A stretch of 9,053 bases of DNA from an uncultured Comamonadaceae bacterium (GTDB taxonomy: Bacteria > Pseudomonadota > Gammaproteobacteria > Burkholderiales > Burkholderiaceae): the NCBI GenBank assembly GCA_946482115.1, contig CAMLQP010000101.1, forward strand, positions 1-9,053, written 5' to 3'. Positions 6,742-9,053 of the stretch are shown one piece after another (position 1 is the first letter of the stretch; each line of letters begins with the position of its first letter). The notes under the pieces were generated by a model, which saw only the letters and a program-made list of their open reading frames with translations, ran no database searches and was not told where the DNA came from. The position numbers and the translations under genes were made by a program.

Positions 6742-7512
6742 ATGACTGACACCATTCTGAAAGTGGCCGGCGTCTCCAAGCGTTTCGGCGGCCTGCAAGC
6801 CCTGTCCGATGTCGGCATCCAGATCGAACGCGGCCAGGTCTACGGCCTGATCGGCCCCAACGGCGCCGGCAAGACCACGTTCTTCAACGTGCTGACCGGC
6901 CTGTACACGCCCGACAGCGGCAGCTTCGAGCTGGCGGGCAAACGCTACACGCCCACGGCCGTGCACGAAGTGGCCAAGGCCGGCATCGCCCGCACCTTCC
7001 AGAACATCCGGCTGTTCGCCGAAATGACCGCACTGGAGAACGTGATGGTGGGTCGCCACGTGCGCACCCACTCGGGCCTGATCGGTGCGGTGCTGCGCAC
7101 GCCAGGCTTCAAGGCTGAGGAAAAGGCCATCGCTGCGCGCGCCATGGAGCTTCTGGAGTACGTGGGCATCGCCAGATACGCCGACTACAAGTCGCGCACG
7201 CTGTCCTACGGCGACCAGCGCCGCCTGGAAATCGCCCGCGCCCTGGCCACCGACCCGCAGCTGATCGCCCTGGACGAGCCGGCTGCCGGCATGAACGCGA
7301 CCGAGAAGATCCAGCTGCGCGCGCTGATCGACCAGATCCGCAAGGACAACCGCACCATCCTGCTGATCGAGCACGACGTCAAGCTGGTCATGGGCCTGTG
7401 TGACCGCGTGACCGTGCTCGACTATGGCAAGCAGCTCGCCTCCGGAACACCGGCCGAGGTCCAGAAGGACCCCAAGGTGATCGAAGCCTACCTGGGTACC
7501 GGCGGACACTGA
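6742..7512 (+). CDS. livG: Branched-chain amino-acid ABC transporter ATP-binding protein LivG
   Basis: Cytoplasmic ATPase that powers the LivHM pore together with LivF. 256 residues (E. coli 255). Walker A is GPNGAGKTT at 38-46, Q-loop Gln87 in ARTFQNIRLF, ABC signature LSYGDQRR at 154-161, Walker B LIALDEP at 174-180 with catalytic Glu179, and switch His211 in LLIEHDVKLVMGLCD. The insert between Q-loop and signature (about 105-128) is a LivG trait that sets it apart from LivF. LSYGDQ replaces the canonical LSGGQ, which is normal for LivG. The Shine-Dalgarno GGAAG (6729-6733) is eight bases before ATG 6742. All catalytic residues are present. Confidence 0.96.
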   Translation: MTDTILKVAGVSKRFGGLQALSDVGIQIERGQVYGLIGPNGAGKTTFFNVLTGLYTPDSGSFELAGKRYTPTAVHEVAKAGIARTFQNIRLFAEMTALENVMVGRHVRTHSGLIGAVLRTPGFKAEEKAIAARAMELLEYVGIARYADYKSRTLSYGDQRRLEIARALATDPQLIALDEPAAGMNATEKIQLRALIDQIRKDNRTILLIEHDVKLVMGLCDRVTVLDYGKQLASGTPAEVQKDPKVIEAYLGTGGH

Positions 7513-7524
7513 GGACAGAACGAC

Positions 7525-8241
<717 letters not shown>

Positions 8242-8247
8242 TGTGTT

Positions 8248-8329
8248 GACCCCCACGCGCCCCCAGTTCGTGTGGGTCGCTGCCCCCCGAGGGGGCTGAC
8301 CCGCCTTGGGGCGGCCCGGCGGCGGGTCA
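8248..8329. repeat. Intergenic C/G-run element with three tandem hairpins, probably a dispersed repeat
   Basis: Three inverted repeats follow each other. First, GACCCCCACG (8248-8257) with CGTGTGGGTC (8269-8278), one mismatch. Second, GCCCCC (8282-8287) with GGGGGC (8291-8296) around a three-base loop. Third, a perfect nine-base TGACCCGCC (8297-8305) with GGCGGGTCA (8321-8329). The text CTGCCCCCCGAGGGGGCT, followed by CCTTGGGGCGGCCCGGCGG, resembles a highly repeated intergenic element I recall from Comamonadaceae genomes. That identification is from memory. No good T tract follows, so this is not a standard terminator, although it could stabilise the liv mRNA 3' end or slow polymerase. Confidence 0.6.
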
Positions 8330-8340
8330 TACGCTCTTCT

Positions 8341-8346
8341 TACAAT
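8341..8346 (+). promoter_or_regulatory. Candidate -10 box of lysS
   Basis: TACAAT matches five of six consensus bases and lies 46 bases before the lysS ATG, in the only AT-rich patch of the spacer. The 17-bp position upstream falls in the third hairpin of the repeat element and shows no -35 similarity. The expected transcript start is about 8353, giving a leader of roughly 40 bases. Confidence 0.35.
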
Positions 8347-8377
8347 AGAGGGTTGCGCGGTTTCTGCGCAATCCTCT
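8347..8377. promoter_or_regulatory. 12-bp inverted repeat in the lysS leader
   Basis: AGAGGGTTGCGC (8347-8358) pairs with GCGCAATCCTCT (8366-8377) over twelve positions, with one G-T wobble and a seven-base loop. It begins on the base after the TACAAT box. RNA reading through from livF would carry the full stem followed by a pyrimidine-rich tail (TCTTCTTATTT, 8377-8387), resembling a weak terminator. RNA started near 8353 would carry only the inner six pairs. Role unknown; operator, terminator or leader control are all possible. Confidence 0.5.
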
Positions 8378-8392
8378 TCTTATTTGCCCACC

Positions 8393-9053
8393 ATGAACAC
8401 CCCCGTCACGCCTCCCACCGCCGATGAAAACCAGCTGATCGCCGAACGCCGCGAGAAGCTCAAGGCGCTGCGGGAGCGCGGCCCGGCCTTCCCCAACGAT
8501 TTCAAGCCGGCCGACAACGCCCAGGCGCTGTTCGAAAAGTACGACGGTCTTTCCAAGGAAGACCTGGAGCCCCTGCAGGTGCGCGCCAGCGTGGCTGGCC
8601 GCATGATGCTCAAGCGCGTGATGGGCAAGGCCAGCTTCGCCACGCTGCAGGACGCCTCCTTCGGCCCGTCCAGCGGACGCATCCAGGTCTACCTGAACAA
8701 TGACAGCGTGGGCGAAGCCGCCCACGCCGACTTCAAGCATTGGGATCTGGGCGACATCGTCGCCGCCGAGGGCGTGCTGTTCAAGACCCGCACCGGCGAG
8801 CTCACCATCCAGGCCGACTCGGTGCGCCTGCTCACCAAGAGCCTGCGTCCCATGCCTGACAAGTTCCACGGCGTGGCCGATCAGGAGATCAAGTACCGCC
8901 AGCGCTACGTCGACCTGATGACCGACGAGTCCGCGCGCCAGCGCTTCGTCACCCGCAGCCGTGCCATCACCGCGCTGCGCGGCTTCATGGTGCAAAGCGG
9001 CTTCCTCGAGGTCGAGACGCCCATGCTGCACCCCATCCCGGGCGGCGCCAACG
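8393..9053 (+). CDS. lysS: Lysyl-tRNA synthetase, class II (3'-truncated by window edge)
   Basis: Charges tRNA-Lys with lysine in the cytoplasm. The first 220 residues are visible of about 500 expected. Residues 12-60 are the N-terminal helical region ([18 protein letters not shown], 20-37, as in E. coli). About 62-150 is the OB-fold anticodon-binding domain ([20 protein letters not shown], 63-82; [14 protein letters not shown], 114-127; KTRTGELTI, 131-139). The linker [26 protein letters not shown] (151-176) and class II motif 1 ([18 protein letters not shown], 203-220) follow. Motifs 2 and 3 lie past the window end. A loop SFGPSSG (89-95) in the OB fold is about five residues longer than in E. 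coli. ATG 8393 matches the family N-terminus, but the 25 bases upstream are pyrimidine-rich with no Shine-Dalgarno. Confidence 0.97.
   Translation, partial: MNTPVTPPTADENQLIAERREKLKALRERGPAFPNDFKPADNAQALFEKYDGLSKEDLEPLQVRASVAGRMMLKRVMGKASFATLQDASFGPSSGRIQVYLNNDSVGEAAHADFKHWDLGDIVAAEGVLFKTRTGELTIQADSVRLLTKSLRPMPDKFHGVADQEIKYRQRYVDLMTDESARQRFVTRSRAITALRGFMVQSGFLEVETPMLHPIPGGAN

Noticed and set aside
8282..8329. GC hairpins after livF as a standard Rho-independent terminator
   Set aside because: The stems are strong, but no run of T follows either hairpin, and they look like part of a dispersed repeat element.
8327..9031. 234-codon minus-strand frame opposite lysS
   Set aside because: Overlaps a clear lysyl-tRNA synthetase; the translation is a typical shadow.

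Overview
This is a GC-rich window of ordinary chromosomal genes, all on the + strand, with strong C/G preference at third codon positions. The gene order ftsK-lolA-rarA, the complete livHMGF transporter operon and the protein sequences point to a betaproteobacterium of the order Burkholderiales. A C/G-run intergenic element between livF and lysS looks like a dispersed repeat I recall from Comamonadaceae genomes. The family-level placement is an inference, not a database result.

Layout. Positions 1-1040 hold the C-terminal part of the DNA translocase FtsK; the window opens inside its Walker A motif. Next come lolA (1073-1708, periplasmic lipoprotein chaperone) and rarA (1708-3021, AAA+ recombination/replication-maintenance ATPase). 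The rarA start codon overlaps the lolA stop codon by one base. A short promoter-like spacer leads to a membrane-anchored EAL-domain protein (3084-4499), predicted to hydrolyse cyclic di-GMP. A 195-bp spacer with a -10-like box, an intrinsic terminator and further hairpin potential precedes livH (4695-5624), livM (5644-6726), livG (6742-7512) and livF (7525-8241). These four encode two permeases and two ATPases of a branched-chain amino-acid type ABC importer. No substrate-binding protein gene is present. The livF-lysS spacer (8242-8392) is almost filled by four consecutive inverted repeats. The window ends inside lysS, lysyl-tRNA synthetase (8393 onward, truncated).

How the genes relate. The first three genes are a syntenic housekeeping group for chromosome segregation, outer-membrane lipoprotein traffic and replication-fork maintenance. 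The EAL gene appears to be an independent single-gene unit with its own promoter and a downstream terminator. The liv genes form one tight operon (15-19 bp gaps, each gene with a Shine-Dalgarno sequence) whose products assemble into one transporter at the inner membrane. lysS is an independent housekeeping gene.

I found no mobile element, CRISPR array, tRNA/rRNA or defence system, and nothing I would call a new biological system. The parts most worth a second look are non-coding: the livH leader with an embedded terminator, the run of hairpins ahead of lysS, and the inverted repeats directly after the -10 boxes of the EAL gene and lysS. No gene-free stretch exceeds 200 bp.
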